From Acidobacteriota bacterium (GTDB lineage: Bacteria > Acidobacteriota > Terriglobia > Acidiferrales > UBA7541): a stretch of 64,000 nt of DNA. This document shows positions 38,050 through 47,521 of the stretch, piece by piece; position 1 is the stretch's first letter; the number at the start of each line of letters is the position of its first letter. The DNA lies in assembly GCA_003223255.1 (NCBI GenBank), contig QHYJ01000340.1:22084-86083 (forward strand). Direction: 5' to 3'. Below the pieces are notes generated by a model, which saw only the letters and a list, made by a program, of their open reading frames with translations, searched no databases and was not told the origin of the DNA. Made by a program: the position numbers and the translations under genes.

Positions 38050-38724
38050 TTAGGCCTGCGACAGCCGGCGCTGGAAGGTCAACAGAATCAGGTCCGCGCG
38101 GCGCCGCACGCCGAATTTGTTCAGCAGATTCGACACGTGGAACTTCACCGTGCGTTCGGCGATATTCAGCTTGCTGGCGATTTCCTTGTTCGAGAGATTT
38201 TCGAGCAGCGAATCCAGAACTTCCTGTTCGCGCCGGCTCAGATTGGCCACGGAATCCGTCTTCAGCCGGCGTCCCTGGCTGGTGAGAATGGAATCCACAA
38301 ATCCGGAAAGCAGCTGGCGCGGCACCCAGAATCCTCCATTGGCCACCAGAGGCAGCGCGCGGATCAATTGTTCGCGCGCCTCCATGTAGGTAAGCAGCCC
38401 TTTCACGCCCAGGCGCAGCAGCGAAAAGCTGTTGTTTTCCGCATGGTTTTCGCCAACCACGATCAGCCGCGATTCCGGGTACCGCTCCAGAATATTCGTC
38501 AGCAACGCTCCGGTCGCGGGCTTGGCGGCGTGCGCGTCAATCACGTACACGTTGGCCTTGGGCGGTTCCAGATGACGCAGATCCGGCGCCAATACGGACT
38601 CCAGTTGCTGCGCCACGACCTTGAACGGTGCTTTTTCCAGAATTCGCTCAAATTCGCTTAGCACCAGCGGGTGCGGCGAAAGGATGCAAACGGTCAGTTT
38701 GGAGGACCCACGTTTTGTGTTCAC
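38050..38724 (-). CDS. LuxR/NarL-type response regulator
   Basis: LSRREQEVLDSLLENLSNKEIASKLNIAERTVKFHVSNLLNKFGVRRRADLI; receiver-like N-terminus; track start 38778 lies in a hairpin, GTG 38724 preferred. Confidence 0.85.
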   Translation of the reverse strand: MNTKRGSSKLTVCILSPHPLVLSEFERILEKAPFKVVAQQLESVLAPDLRHLEPPKANVYVIDAHAAKPATGALLTNILERYPESRLIVVGENHAENNSFSLLRLGVKGLLTYMEAREQLIRALPLVANGGFWVPRQLLSGFVDSILTSQGRRLKTDSVANLSRREQEVLDSLLENLSNKEIASKLNIAERTVKFHVSNLLNKFGVRRRADLILLTFQRRLSQA

Positions 38725-38748
38725 TTTTGCCAGCCTATGAGAAAACTG

Positions 38749-38772
38749 GCCAAAGGGGCAAGTCCCTTTGGC
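38749..38772. repeat. Inverted repeat GCCAAAGGG-gcaagt-CCCTTTGGC upstream of the LuxR gene
   Basis: 9-bp perfect arms. Confidence 0.8.
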
Positions 38773-38819
38773 GGACATGTTCCTGAACTGTTACTGACCT
38801 TTAGGGTGCTTTTTTCCGG

Positions 38820-38834
38820 GGTGCCAGTGGCACC
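38820..38834. repeat. Palindrome GGTGCCA-g-TGGCACC
   Basis: 7-bp perfect arms. Confidence 0.8.
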
Positions 38835-38958
38835 AAGTCTAGCAGGCCGCATCGGACTTTCGGTATGCCTGGTTCCCCATTCAAGCGTCAAAAACGGCGT
38901 TTCCCTGCATCCGCGTTCCCGATAACGGCTAACCTCACGTAAAATAAAGGGTTGGCTA

Positions 38959-39051
38959 TTCGCGGTTTATTCTCCTGGTTCCCCCTATACCCCAGATAGG
39001 AGCGGCCGCGAAAAGGCAGCTCAGGTAACACGCCAAGGAGCCTGGCTTTTT
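38959..39051 (+). promoter_or_regulatory. Structured 5' leader of metH (nested stem plus terminator-like hairpin overlapping the RBS)
   Basis: TTCGCGG (38959-38965)/CCGCGAA (39006-39012) enclosing CTCCT (38972-38976)/AGGAG (38998-39002); GCCAAGGAGCCTGGC followed by TTTTT at 39032-39051. Confidence 0.5.
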
Positions 39052-39056
39052 AGTGT

Positions 39057-41672
39057 ATGCGCAATTTGCACGAATCCGCTGAAGCGCTGCGGGAATTGCT
39101 CTCGCAGCGAATCCTGGTGCTTGACGGCGCCATGGGTACCATGCTGCAACAACGCAATCTAAGCGCGTCGGATTTTGGCGGTCCAGCGCTTGAAGGATGC
39201 AACGAGCACCTCGTTCGCAAGCGCCCCGACGTGGTCCTGGATATTCACCGGAAATACCTGGAAGCCGGTGCGGATATCATCGAGACCAACTCGTTCAATG
39301 GAACAAAAAGCGACCTCATTGATTATGGAGTCGCGGATCACTCATACGAGCTGATGTTTAAGGCTGCGCAACTGGCGCGGCAAGCTGCGGACGAATTTAC
39401 CACTCCTACCAAGCCAAGATTCGTGGCCGGCTCCATGGGGCCGACGCGGAAGGCCATCACCGTCACCGGAGGAATCACCTTCGACCACCTGCGGCAGGAC
39501 TATTACGACTTGGCGAAGCCTCTTGTGGATGGTGGCGCCGACCTGTTGATGATCGAAACCTCCCAGGACACGCGGAATATCAAGGCCGCGATTCTCGCGA
39601 TACGGCGACTTTCCCGTGAAATCGGCACAGACCTACCCTTGATTATCTCCGTCACCATCGAGCCCATGGGCACAATGCTTGCCGGCCAAACTATCGAGGC
39701 GATGTGGGCTTCGCTCAAATACGCAAAGCCGTTGGCCTTCGGGATGAACTGTGCTACCGGGCCGGAGTTCATGACCGACCACATCAGAACGCTGAGCCAG
39801 CTTACGAGCGAGTTCGTTTCGTGCTATCCCAATGCGGGTCTGCCCGACGAAGAGGGCAAGTATCTGGAGACGCCGTCGTCGCTCGCGGGGCAACTCGAAA
39901 AGTTTGTCGATCACGGCTGGTTGAACATGGTTGGAGGCTGCTGCGGCACCAATGAGCAGCATATTCGCGCGATTGCGCAAATGGCTCAGGGCAAGAAGCC
40001 GCGCCAGCAGCCCGCGGAGAGTCATCGGGCCATCTATACGGGCATCGAGGCCATCGAAGCGGAGGAAAGCACGCGGCCGTTGCTCGTTGGTGAGCGCACC
40101 AACGTCATCGGCTCTCGGCTTTTCAAGAACCTCGTCGCCGAAGAAAAATGGGAAGAAGCCACGGAGATTGCTCGCCGCCAGGTGCGCGGCGGCGCGCAGA
40201 TCATCGACATCTGCCTGCAGAGCACCGAACGCGACGAGAAAAAAGATATTCCTCCTTTCTATGAAAAGCTGATTCGCAAAGTGAAGCCGCCCATCATGAT
40301 CGATACCACCGACCCGGCGGCCATCGAGCTGGCGCTCACGTATTGCCAGGGCAAATCCATCATCAATTCCATCAACCTCGAAGATGGCGAAGAAAAATTC
40401 CAGCGCACCGTGCCTATTGCGCATGAATATGGCGCCGCCGTCGTCGTCGGATGCATCGATGAGGATCCCGTCCAAGCACAGGCCTTCACGCGCGAGCGCA
40501 AGCTGGCCATTGCCCGGCGCTCCTACAAGCTGCTCACGGAAAAGTACGGCTTGGCACCGGAAGAGATCATCTTCGATCCGCTCGTGTTTCCCTGCGGCAC
40601 GGGCGACGAGAATTACATCGGCGGTGCAGTCGAAACTATGGAAGGCATTCGTCTGATTAAACAGGCGCTGCCCGACGTGCGCACCGTCCTGGGCATTTCG
40701 AATGTTTCGTTCGGACTTCCACCCGGCGCGCGCGAGGTAGTGAACTCGGTCTTCCTCTACTACTGCACCAAAGCCGGGCTGGACCTCGCAATTGTCAACA
40801 CCGAAAAGATCGAGCGCTTTGCTTCTATCCCGGCCCAGGAGCGCGAACTCGCAGAAAACCTGCTCTTTTCGCATCCGCCCAAGAGCGTGCCCGCGGATCA
40901 TCCGCATGCGCGCCACCTACTCGATGCTCCCGCGGACTGGCGCCAGCAAAGCAGCGTGCAGCGCGCTGCCGTCAATCAATTTTGGATTGCCGCCATCACT
41001 GAACATTTCCGCGGTGCCAAGAAAAAAGAAAAAGCTCGCGGCGCGGGCCTCATCGCCGACCTCGATCGCAAGCGCGCGGAGGGCGCTGCGCCCCTGGACA
41101 TTATCAATGGGCCACTCATGGCCGGTATGGCGGAAGTCGGCCGCCTCTTCAACGCCAACGAGCTGATCGTCGCCGAAGTGTTGCAATCGGCGGAAGCCAT
41201 GAAAACCGCGGTGAGTTATCTCGAGCAATTTATGGAAAAAGCGGATTCCGCCAAACGCGGCAAAGTGGTTCTCGCCACCGTAAAAGGCGATGTCCACGAC
41301 ATTGGCAAAAATCTCGTCGAAATCATTTTCAAGAACAACGGCTATGAGGTCGTGAATCTGGGCATCAAGGTGCCGCCCGAGGAGTTGATCAAGGCCTATC
41401 AGGAGCATCATCCGGACGCCATCGGACTGTCCGGTCTCCTGGTCAAGAGCGCGCAGCAAATGGTGACTACCGCTAGCGATTTGAAAGACGCGGGAATCGA
41501 AATTCCCTTGCTCGTAGGGGGCGCGGCGCTCTCCGCAAAATTCACACAGACGAAAATCGCTCCGAGCTACGGCAAGGCTGTTGAATCAGTTGATGGACCC
41601 AGCGACGCGCGAATCCGTTTTGCGCGAACACACCGCTTCGGGAAATGGCTTCAGCGTTTCGACAACGGTTAA
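39057..41672 (+). CDS. metH: Cobalamin-dependent methionine synthase, Hcy/pterin/B12 domains (frame-broken before reactivation domain)
   Basis: RILVLDGAMGTMLQQRNL, MVGGCCGTNEQHIRAI, GERTNVIGSRLFKNLV, VVLATVKGDVHDIGKNLVEIIFKNNGYEVVNLGIKVP (DxHDxG). Confidence 0.93.
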   Translation: MRNLHESAEALRELLSQRILVLDGAMGTMLQQRNLSASDFGGPALEGCNEHLVRKRPDVVLDIHRKYLEAGADIIETNSFNGTKSDLIDYGVADHSYELMFKAAQLARQAADEFTTPTKPRFVAGSMGPTRKAITVTGGITFDHLRQDYYDLAKPLVDGGADLLMIETSQDTRNIKAAILAIRRLSREIGTDLPLIISVTIEPMGTMLAGQTIEAMWASLKYAKPLAFGMNCATGPEFMTDHIRTLSQLTSEFVSCYPNAGLPDEEGKYLETPSSLAGQLEKFVDHGWLNMVGGCCGTNEQHIRAIAQMAQGKKPRQQPAESHRAIYTGIEAIEAEESTRPLLVGERTNVIGSRLFKNLVAEEKWEEATEIARRQVRGGAQIIDICLQSTERDEKKDIPPFYEKLIRKVKPPIMIDTTDPAAIELALTYCQGKSIINSINLEDGEEKFQRTVPIAHEYGAAVVVGCIDEDPVQAQAFTRERKLAIARRSYKLLTEKYGLAPEEIIFDPLVFPCGTGDENYIGGAVETMEGIRLIKQALPDVRTVLGISNVSFGLPPGAREVVNSVFLYYCTKAGLDLAIVNTEKIERFASIPAQERELAENLLFSHPPKSVPADHPHARHLLDAPADWRQQSSVQRAAVNQFWIAAITEHFRGAKKKEKARGAGLIADLDRKRAEGAAPLDIINGPLMAGMAEVGRLFNANELIVAEVLQSAEAMKTAVSYLEQFMEKADSAKRGKVVLATVKGDVHDIGKNLVEIIFKNNGYEVVNLGIKVPPEELIKAYQEHHPDAIGLSGLLVKSAQQMVTTASDLKDAGIEIPLLVGGAALSAKFTQTKIAPSYGKAVESVDGPSDARIRFARTHRFGKWLQRFDNG

Positions 41673-42531
41673 AGTCGCCCCCATTCCAAAAGTGACGCGC
41701 TCGCCCCGCGTGCGGCCGGACCTGCCGATTCCCCCGGTGCCCAATCTCGATCGCAAGGTTCGCCTCGTGCCTGATCTGCGCGACATTTGGAGCTACGTCA
41801 ACCCCTACATGCTCTACGGCCGGCATCTGGGCTTCCGCGGCGATTTCGAAAAGCACCTCGCCGAACGCGACCCCAGAGCCGTCGAGTTGTTCGAAAGCAT
41901 GGAGGAAGTGAAGAAAGAAGCCGCCACGTTCATGAAAATCCGCGCGGTTTGGCAATTCTTCGAAGCGGAAGCAGAAGGCGAGCTATTACATCTCTTTGCG
42001 CCAGGCGCGAAGCAGCCGTTGCACACGTTCCGCTTTGGCCGGCAGCGCCAGGGCGAGTTTCTGTGCTTAAGTGATTACGTTTTGCCCGCCCAGAACGGCA
42101 AACGCGATCATCTCGCGCTTTTCGTGGTGACAGCTGGCGAAGGCGTCCGCCCGCGCTCTGAAAAAGCCAAGAACGAGGGCCATTATTTCTTGAGCCACGG
42201 CTTGCAGGCGCTGGCTATCGAAACCGCGGAAGGCTGCGCCGAATGGCTGCATCGCCGCATCCGCGAGGACTGGGGCTTCCCCGATCCCCCGGAAATGACC
42301 ATGGCGCAGCGCTTCACATCGCGCTATCGCGGCAAGCGCTATAGCTCTGGCTATCCGGCTTGCCCCAACCTGGAGGATCAGGCGGGCATCTGGAAATTGC
42401 TGAAGCCCGAAGAAATCGGTGTGCAGCTCACGGAAGGATTCATGATGGATCCGGAAGCCAGCGTTAGCGCGCTCGTGTTCCACCATCCCGACTGCACGTA
42501 TTTCTCCGTGGGCGACGCCGCAGAGGCATAG
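41581..42531 (+). CDS. metH: MetH reactivation (AdoMet-binding) domain in +1 frame relative to metH
   Basis: DIWSYVNPYMLYGRHLGFRGDFE, DHLALFVVTAGEGVR, HRRIREDWGFPDPPEMTMAQRFTSRYRGKRYSSGYPACPNLEDQ. Confidence 0.88.
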   Translation: MNQLMDPATRESVLREHTASGNGFSVSTTVKVAPIPKVTRSPRVRPDLPIPPVPNLDRKVRLVPDLRDIWSYVNPYMLYGRHLGFRGDFEKHLAERDPRAVELFESMEEVKKEAATFMKIRAVWQFFEAEAEGELLHLFAPGAKQPLHTFRFGRQRQGEFLCLSDYVLPAQNGKRDHLALFVVTAGEGVRPRSEKAKNEGHYFLSHGLQALAIETAEGCAEWLHRRIREDWGFPDPPEMTMAQRFTSRYRGKRYSSGYPACPNLEDQAGIWKLLKPEEIGVQLTEGFMMDPEASVSALVFHHPDCTYFSVGDAAEA

Positions 42532-42655
42532 CAGCCCCTCATGCTAAGAATTCCGTTGCGTCGGCCAAGTCACCGTGTGTGGCCCGAGTCCCGGATTCCA
42601 ATTCTCGCTTTTTCTGAAGGTGTAACTGAGAGCTGAAAACTGAGGTTTCTACTCT

Positions 42656-42913
42656 TCAATGGATCTTATTGCTCTTCGTGTGAATGGCGTCGATGCGCAA
42701 CAAACCTTGAGCTTTCAAGTATTCGGCGAACCTGCCAAATTTCGCGACATCATCAAATTCTAGGTGAAAGACCAAACCATCCTGGGTTTCGAACAGTGCG
42801 GTCGCACTAGCTTCGAAAAGATCAGCGATCTTCTTGCAATCTTCCTTGATTCTTTCCTGCCCGTCCTCCGGCGGCACAGGCATGGTCAAATCGAAGTCGA
42901 TCGTGTCATCCAT
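42656..42913 (-). CDS. Hypothetical protein (85 aa)
   Basis: MDDTIDFDLTMPVPPEDGQERIKEDCKKIADLFEASATALFETQDGLVFHLEFDDVAKFGRFAEYLKAQ; plausible composition, no family recognised. Confidence 0.5.
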   Translation of the reverse strand: MDDTIDFDLTMPVPPEDGQERIKEDCKKIADLFEASATALFETQDGLVFHLEFDDVAKFGRFAEYLKAQGLLRIDAIHTKSNKIH

Positions 42914-42935
42914 CGGTGCCCTATGGAAAATCCTA

Positions 42936-43388
42936 CTAGTACGCTCCCTCGCCGCTCAAAACAGCTCCTGGAGTTTGCAGGAGAATCTTGACGTCCAACC
43001 AAATCGACCACGACCGCGAATAGCGCAGGTCTAGGCGAACCATATCGTCAAAACAGGTGCGGCTACGCCCGCTGACTTGCCACAGCCCGGTAACACCTGG
43101 CTTGACTTCCAAAACGCGGCGGCGGTGCCAGATGTCGTAGATTTCGAATTCGTATGGCAGAGACGGGCGCGGCCCCACAAGCGACATCTCCCCCATCAAA
43201 ATGTTCCAGAACTGGGGAAGCTCATCGAGACTAGTCTTGCGCAGCAGCCGACCGAGCGGCGTCACGCGCGAGTCGTTCTTAATCTTGTACACCGCCGGCT
43301 GGCCCGTTTCTTGGTGCCGCAGCGCCGGAATTCTTGAGTACCCGTTTCCCATTTGGCTCTCAGCCCTCGCGAAATACCACTGCCTGAA
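42936..43388 (-). pseudogene. Undecaprenyl-phosphate sugar phosphotransferase, 3' fragment
   Basis: AVYKIKNDSRVTPLGRLLRKTSLDELPQFWNILMGEMSLVGPRPSLPYEFEIYDIWHRRRVLEVKPGVTGLWQVSGRS; N-terminal TM region missing. Confidence 0.8.
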
Positions 43389-43389
43389 A

Positions 43390-43962
43390 CTAAGTAACGG
43401 CCGGTTCGAACCAGGGCACAACCACCCCGGGCTGCGCCACACCGCTGCGTTTCGGCTGACCCGGCGAAACCACGGACCGATCAATCTCCAATGCTACGGA
43501 CCGGCGCAGCAGCGAAATCGAAACCACGATGCGCTGACTCCCCTTGAAACTGGTCAGGACTCCTTCGATGCCGCTCAACGCTCCGTCTTCAATGCGAACG
43601 AGTTGCCCCACTTCCAAGTACGGGCAGGGCTCCACGCGCAAGCCCGACGAAACCATTCTCTGAATTGACTCAATTTCCGATTCCTCCACAGGAATCGGAA
43701 CCCGCCCGGTTCCCACCACGCTGATCACGCCCGGGGTAATCAACACAGGAAGGCGGTCGCATACGTTGAAACGGCAAAACAGGTATCCAGGAAACAAAGG
43801 CGACTGCACTTCCTTGGACCTGCTGCTTCCCCTCGTAGCGTTTTTATAAGTGGGGAGAAATGTCTGGTATCCCTTACAGGACAGCAATGCTGCAGTGGAA
43901 CTTTCCCAACGGCTTCTCAACTGAAGTGCGTACCACCGGTCAGCCTTCGGCTCGGTGTTCAT
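43390..43962 (-). CDS. NusG/UpxY-like transcription antiterminator
   Basis: MNTEPKADRWYALQLRSRWESSTAALLSCKGYQTFLPTYK, SPLFPGYLFCRFN, GQLVRIEDGALSGIEGVL (KOW). Confidence 0.88.
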   Translation of the reverse strand: MNTEPKADRWYALQLRSRWESSTAALLSCKGYQTFLPTYKNATRGSSRSKEVQSPLFPGYLFCRFNVCDRLPVLITPGVISVVGTGRVPIPVEESEIESIQRMVSSGLRVEPCPYLEVGQLVRIEDGALSGIEGVLTSFKGSQRIVVSISLLRRSVALEIDRSVVSPGQPKRSGVAQPGVVVPWFEPAVT

Positions 43963-44053
43963 CCCTGGACTCGGCCTCCTTTCAAGGCATGGCATTGACA
44001 AATATGGAAAGTACTCGCAACCACGGCAGGCACACCGTGTGGAACTGTCTCAC

Positions 44054-44150
44054 GGCAAGTCATCCAAGAGTGAGGCAATCCGCCTGCCATAACTTGCCCT
44101 GCCGGGACTTTGCGTACCCTCAGAGACCTCCTGGTAATCGATTTAAAAAC
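44054..44150 (-). ncRNA. GEMM-I-like (c-di-GMP riboswitch-like) leader upstream of the UpxY-like gene
   Basis: Minus strand: ATTACCAGGAGGTCTCTGAGGGTACGCAAAGTCCCGGCAGGGCAAGTTATGGCAGGCGGATTGCC; ACGCAAAG ... ATGGCAG-CGG-TTGCC resembles GEMM-I core; GGCAAGT can alternatively pair with ACTTGCC downstream. The usual 5' GCAAACC is not evident. Confidence 0.45.
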
Positions 44151-44703
44151 AAAGACTTACAGTCTAGGGTGGAACGGTTCTCCGGTCGGCCTATTCTTGG
44201 CAACTTGTGTGCCTCACAGAGATGAAAACCGTTACCCACATTTCCCACTCGCATTCCAAAGTTATTTCTTGAGTCAACAGCCTTTGAAGATCGATATTTA
44301 ACCCGTTTGTATTGAAGAATTTAATTCGTGTTACGCCATTTTCGCTGCATTTTCCAGGCGCAGATTTTCCAAGGGTCGACAAAAACTCGTAAAACATGGG
44401 TAACTAGGCGTGGCGGCCCCGGATCAAACGACCGCGGCTTTTGCTCATGGCGGGCTCCAGTTCAGAGCAAACGACTACAGCTTCGGCGAAGCTGATGACG
44501 CCATGATCCCGAATCAGATGGTGCCCAGCCGTCCACTGACCGCTGGCAACCTAAATCTTTTCTCAATCCTGAGAGTTGGCCCTGCCCGGCTCGGCTTCTC
44601 CGGCTCACGGGATTGGAGCGACGGCGTCTACGCGAAAGGGTGTAGCGCCGGAAACTCCGGCGCACTGGCCGGGTCGTAATCGATCAGAGAGGATGGTGCG
44701 GTT

Positions 44704-45748
44704 ATGCGCAGTGTATCGAAGTGTGTTCTGGGATTTCTCGCAGCATGGACAGGATTGAGTCTTCTGGCGGGTCGCGCCGAGGCGCAATTCAGAAACGGAA
44801 GCCAGCCGACGGAATTGAATATCCCACGCGTCAGCCAGCGGGCCAGTGTGACGCAGCGGATCGGCTTGACGGATATCACGATTACCTATCATCGGCCGGC
44901 GGTGGGAGGACGTGAGATTTGGGGCAAAACGGTTCCTTATGGAAAGGTGTGGCGCGCCGGGGCGAATGAGAACACGACCATTACGTTTTCGGATGATGTG
45001 ACCGTGGAGGGAAAGCCGCTGGAGGCGGGCACGTACGGGCTGCATACGATTCCCGACAAGGATCAGTGGACGATCATCTTTTCGAAGAATTCGACCTCGT
45101 GGGGCAGCTTCAGCTATGACGAGAAAGAAGACGCGCTGCGCGTGCGATGACGTCAAGCCGGAGTCCGCGGTGGTGACGCTGTGCTGGGAGAAGCGGGCCG
45201 TGCCGTTCCAGATTGGCGTGGACGTGAAAGCCGTCGTGCTGCGCAGCATCAAGAACGGGCTGCGCAGCGTCGGCGGGTTCACCTGGGCGGGTTACGACGA
45301 GGCAGCGCAGTGGTGCCTGGACAGCAACTACGAGCTCGAGCAGGCACTGAAGTGGGAGGACACGTCCATCCAAAACGAGCCGCGCTTCGAGAACTGGGAG
45401 ACCAAGTCGCGCATTCTCAAGGCGATGGGCAAGAACGAAGATGCGGACAAGGCGCTGGAGACGGCGATCGACAAGGCGAACGCGGTGCAACTCTATGTCT
45501 ATGCCCGCGGATTGCAGCGCCAGGGGAACGCGAAGCGCGCATTTGAACTGTATCCGCAGGTTTCCAAGAAGGATCCCAATCACTGGATCAGCCACCTGGC
45601 GCTGGCGCGGGTCGACTCGAACAAAGGCGATTTTCCTACGGCCACAAAGGAGTTGACGCAAGCCATCAGCGGCGCGCCGGACCAGACCAAGCCGTTCCTC
45701 GAGCCGCTGCTGAAACGCCTGGAAGCCAAGGACGACATCAATAAGTAG
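44704..45748 (+). pseudogene. DUF2911 domain protein, internal deletion with frameshift
   Basis: Frame 1 44704..45150 (VTQRIGLTDITITYHRPAVGGREIWGKTVPYGKVWRAGANENTTITFS...SYDEKEDALRVR*); continuation in another frame from ~45147 (DDVKPESAVVTLCWEKRAVPFQIGVDVKAVVLRSIKNGL...). Confidence 0.85.
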
Positions 45749-46013
45749 AAGTGGCGAGTGACGAGATACGGTCTGTCTAGACTAAAATAAGCCCTGTGGA
45801 TAGTAAAGGTTAGACAGGAAGAAATCTTCCATCGGATCGTTCGTTGTTCGGGAATTTCTAAGTCGTTTGCATGCTTGAGGATGGACAGCGTCGTTTGAAC
45901 GTCGAAAAGTCGCAACATCCGAACGTCGGATAAGAAGCCAGCGAAAAAGCTATGCCACAGAGACGGTGAGCGCGCACGGCGAAGTCTTGCGGGCATTCCT
46001 TCCTTTGTAGTAT

Positions 46014-47013
46014 TTGAGTACGTCTACTACGAGCGTGATAGGGCGAAAAGGGACCGTCGTGAGCGGCAGCTTAGTCTTAGTGCATTCGGCGGCAGTCATG
46101 GCTCTCCTCGCAATTCCCAGCACGGTGATATGGGCATATTCTGCCGGTGGAGTGGTTCTTGCCATCGAGCTGGTCACGATTTTTCTTCGCGACGATTGGC
46201 AAAAGGGGCGCGGACTCGACAAACTAATTCTGTTCGGGCCGCTTTTCTACGCGGCGCCCATCGCGGCCTTTGGCACCGAACATTTCACGTTGACGAAGGC
46301 CATCGCGTCGATCGTACCGGCGTGGATTCCGTGGCATCTGTTTTGGGCTTACTGTTGTAGGTGCCTGCTTTATCGCCGCCGCACTGAGCCTGGTGACGAA
46401 GATTCAGGCGCGTCTGTCGGCGAGTTTGCTTGCGTTGACGTTTTTTCTTTTCGTAGTGCTGATGGACGCCCCGGCCTGGGCCCACCATCCGCGAAATCGG
46501 ATTGGGCTGGCGCTGGTGCTGCGGGAATTATCCTTCAGCGGCGGCCCTCTGGCGCTGGCAGCCAGCCTCACGGAGCAATGGAGCGAGCGCGGCAAGCATG
46601 TCCTTGCGACGATTGGGCGATACTTCGTAGCAGTTCCCGTGCTGTTTTACAGCTTGGAGCAATTCCTGCACGGCGATCACGTTCCCGGCGTTCCGCTGGA
46701 ACCGTTGACTCCCAGGTACGTCTACGGACACGCCATTTGGACGTACCTGGCAGCGGTCGTTTACACAGTCGCGGGAATCCTGTTGCTTGTTGGCAAGAAG
46801 ACCCGCGTGGCGGCGACGTGGACCGGCTTGACCGTGCTCTTTGTGGTCTTGGTCGTCTACGTGCCGATCGCAGTAGTGGAACGCGCCAGCCTCGACAATG
46901 GCCTGAATTACGTGGCGGATACACTGATGTTTTGCGGCACCGTTCTTCTGCTCGCGGGGGCCGTCCCGCGCGAAGCGTCGCGGCGGGCTACCAGCCCAAA
47001 TTCTCCTGGATGA
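46014..47013 (+). pseudogene. Multi-pass membrane protein with frameshift near 46350
   Basis: IASIVPAWIPWHLFWAY in frame A continues as VGACFIAAALSLVTKIQARLSASLLALTFFLFVVLMDAPAWA in frame B. Confidence 0.75.
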
Positions 47014-47180
47014 ATCGCGGGCTTAGATGAACGTCCACCTGGACGAGCGGGCCATCCCCGATGGCTTTGAAGCGGCGAATCTCGCCGGCCGTGATGGCGA
47101 AAATGTCCCCCCGAGCGCCACCCTTCAAACGTCTCTCCGTTCACGGCCCATACTCCGCGGCCTTCACTGTGCTCGGTGTG
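46996..47180 (-). pseudogene. Cupin-domain protein remnant
   Basis: Hand-read: CHTEHSEGRGVWAVNGETFEG then, after a frame change, DIFAITAGEIRRFKAIGDGPLVQVDVHLSPRFIQENLGW*. Confidence 0.55.
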
Positions 47181-47204
47181 ACACGCGGTAATAAGAACCC
47201 TTGG

Positions 47205-47335
47205 GGATTTAACGCAGAGGGCCACAGAGATACAGAGAACTCAGAGAAGAGCAACAACGGGCACGAGATGCCGTGCCCGTACAAAGAAAAAGCGGCGTCG
47301 AGCTGCCGCACTCCAAAAACGACACGCCGTGCTTC
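47205..47335. repeat. Compound dispersed repeat: purine-rich module + stem-loop ACGGGCACG/CGTGCCCGT (47257-47280) + GTCGAGCTGCCGCACTCCAAA module
   Basis: Similar modules at 25479, 27805, 30328, 47432, 49976. Confidence 0.65.
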
Positions 47336-47431
47336 TTGAGGCTGCTCAGGGCTTTGCGGGCATCCCAAGAGAACACATTCTTGTACATACGCTAATTCGG
47401 GGGATTGGGAAAGGAAATTCGAGGAGAAAGA

Positions 47432-47475
47432 TTCAGCACAGAGAGCGCAGAGGACACAGAGAAGAGACGGCTGGA
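47432..47475. repeat. Purine-rich module (CACAGAGAGCGCAGAGGACACAGAGAAGAGAC)
   Basis: Shares GAGGACACAGAGAAGA with 30328 copy. Confidence 0.7.
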
Positions 47476-47521
47476 AGCCCGGCGCTAGGAAATAGAACCA
47501 AGAGGCCGGCGCCATGAAAAA

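Noticed and set aside
38930-39056. Known SAM, SAH or cobalamin riboswitch upstream of metH
   Set aside because: No recognisable consensus blocks of these classes by eye; reported instead as an unclassified structured leader.
39633-40916. 427-aa minus-strand ORF
   Set aside because: Antisense shadow of metH in GC-rich DNA.
44410-44679. 89-aa ORF in the intergenic region before the DUF2911 gene
   Set aside because: Composition and lack of recognisable motif suggest non-coding; contains small hairpins only.
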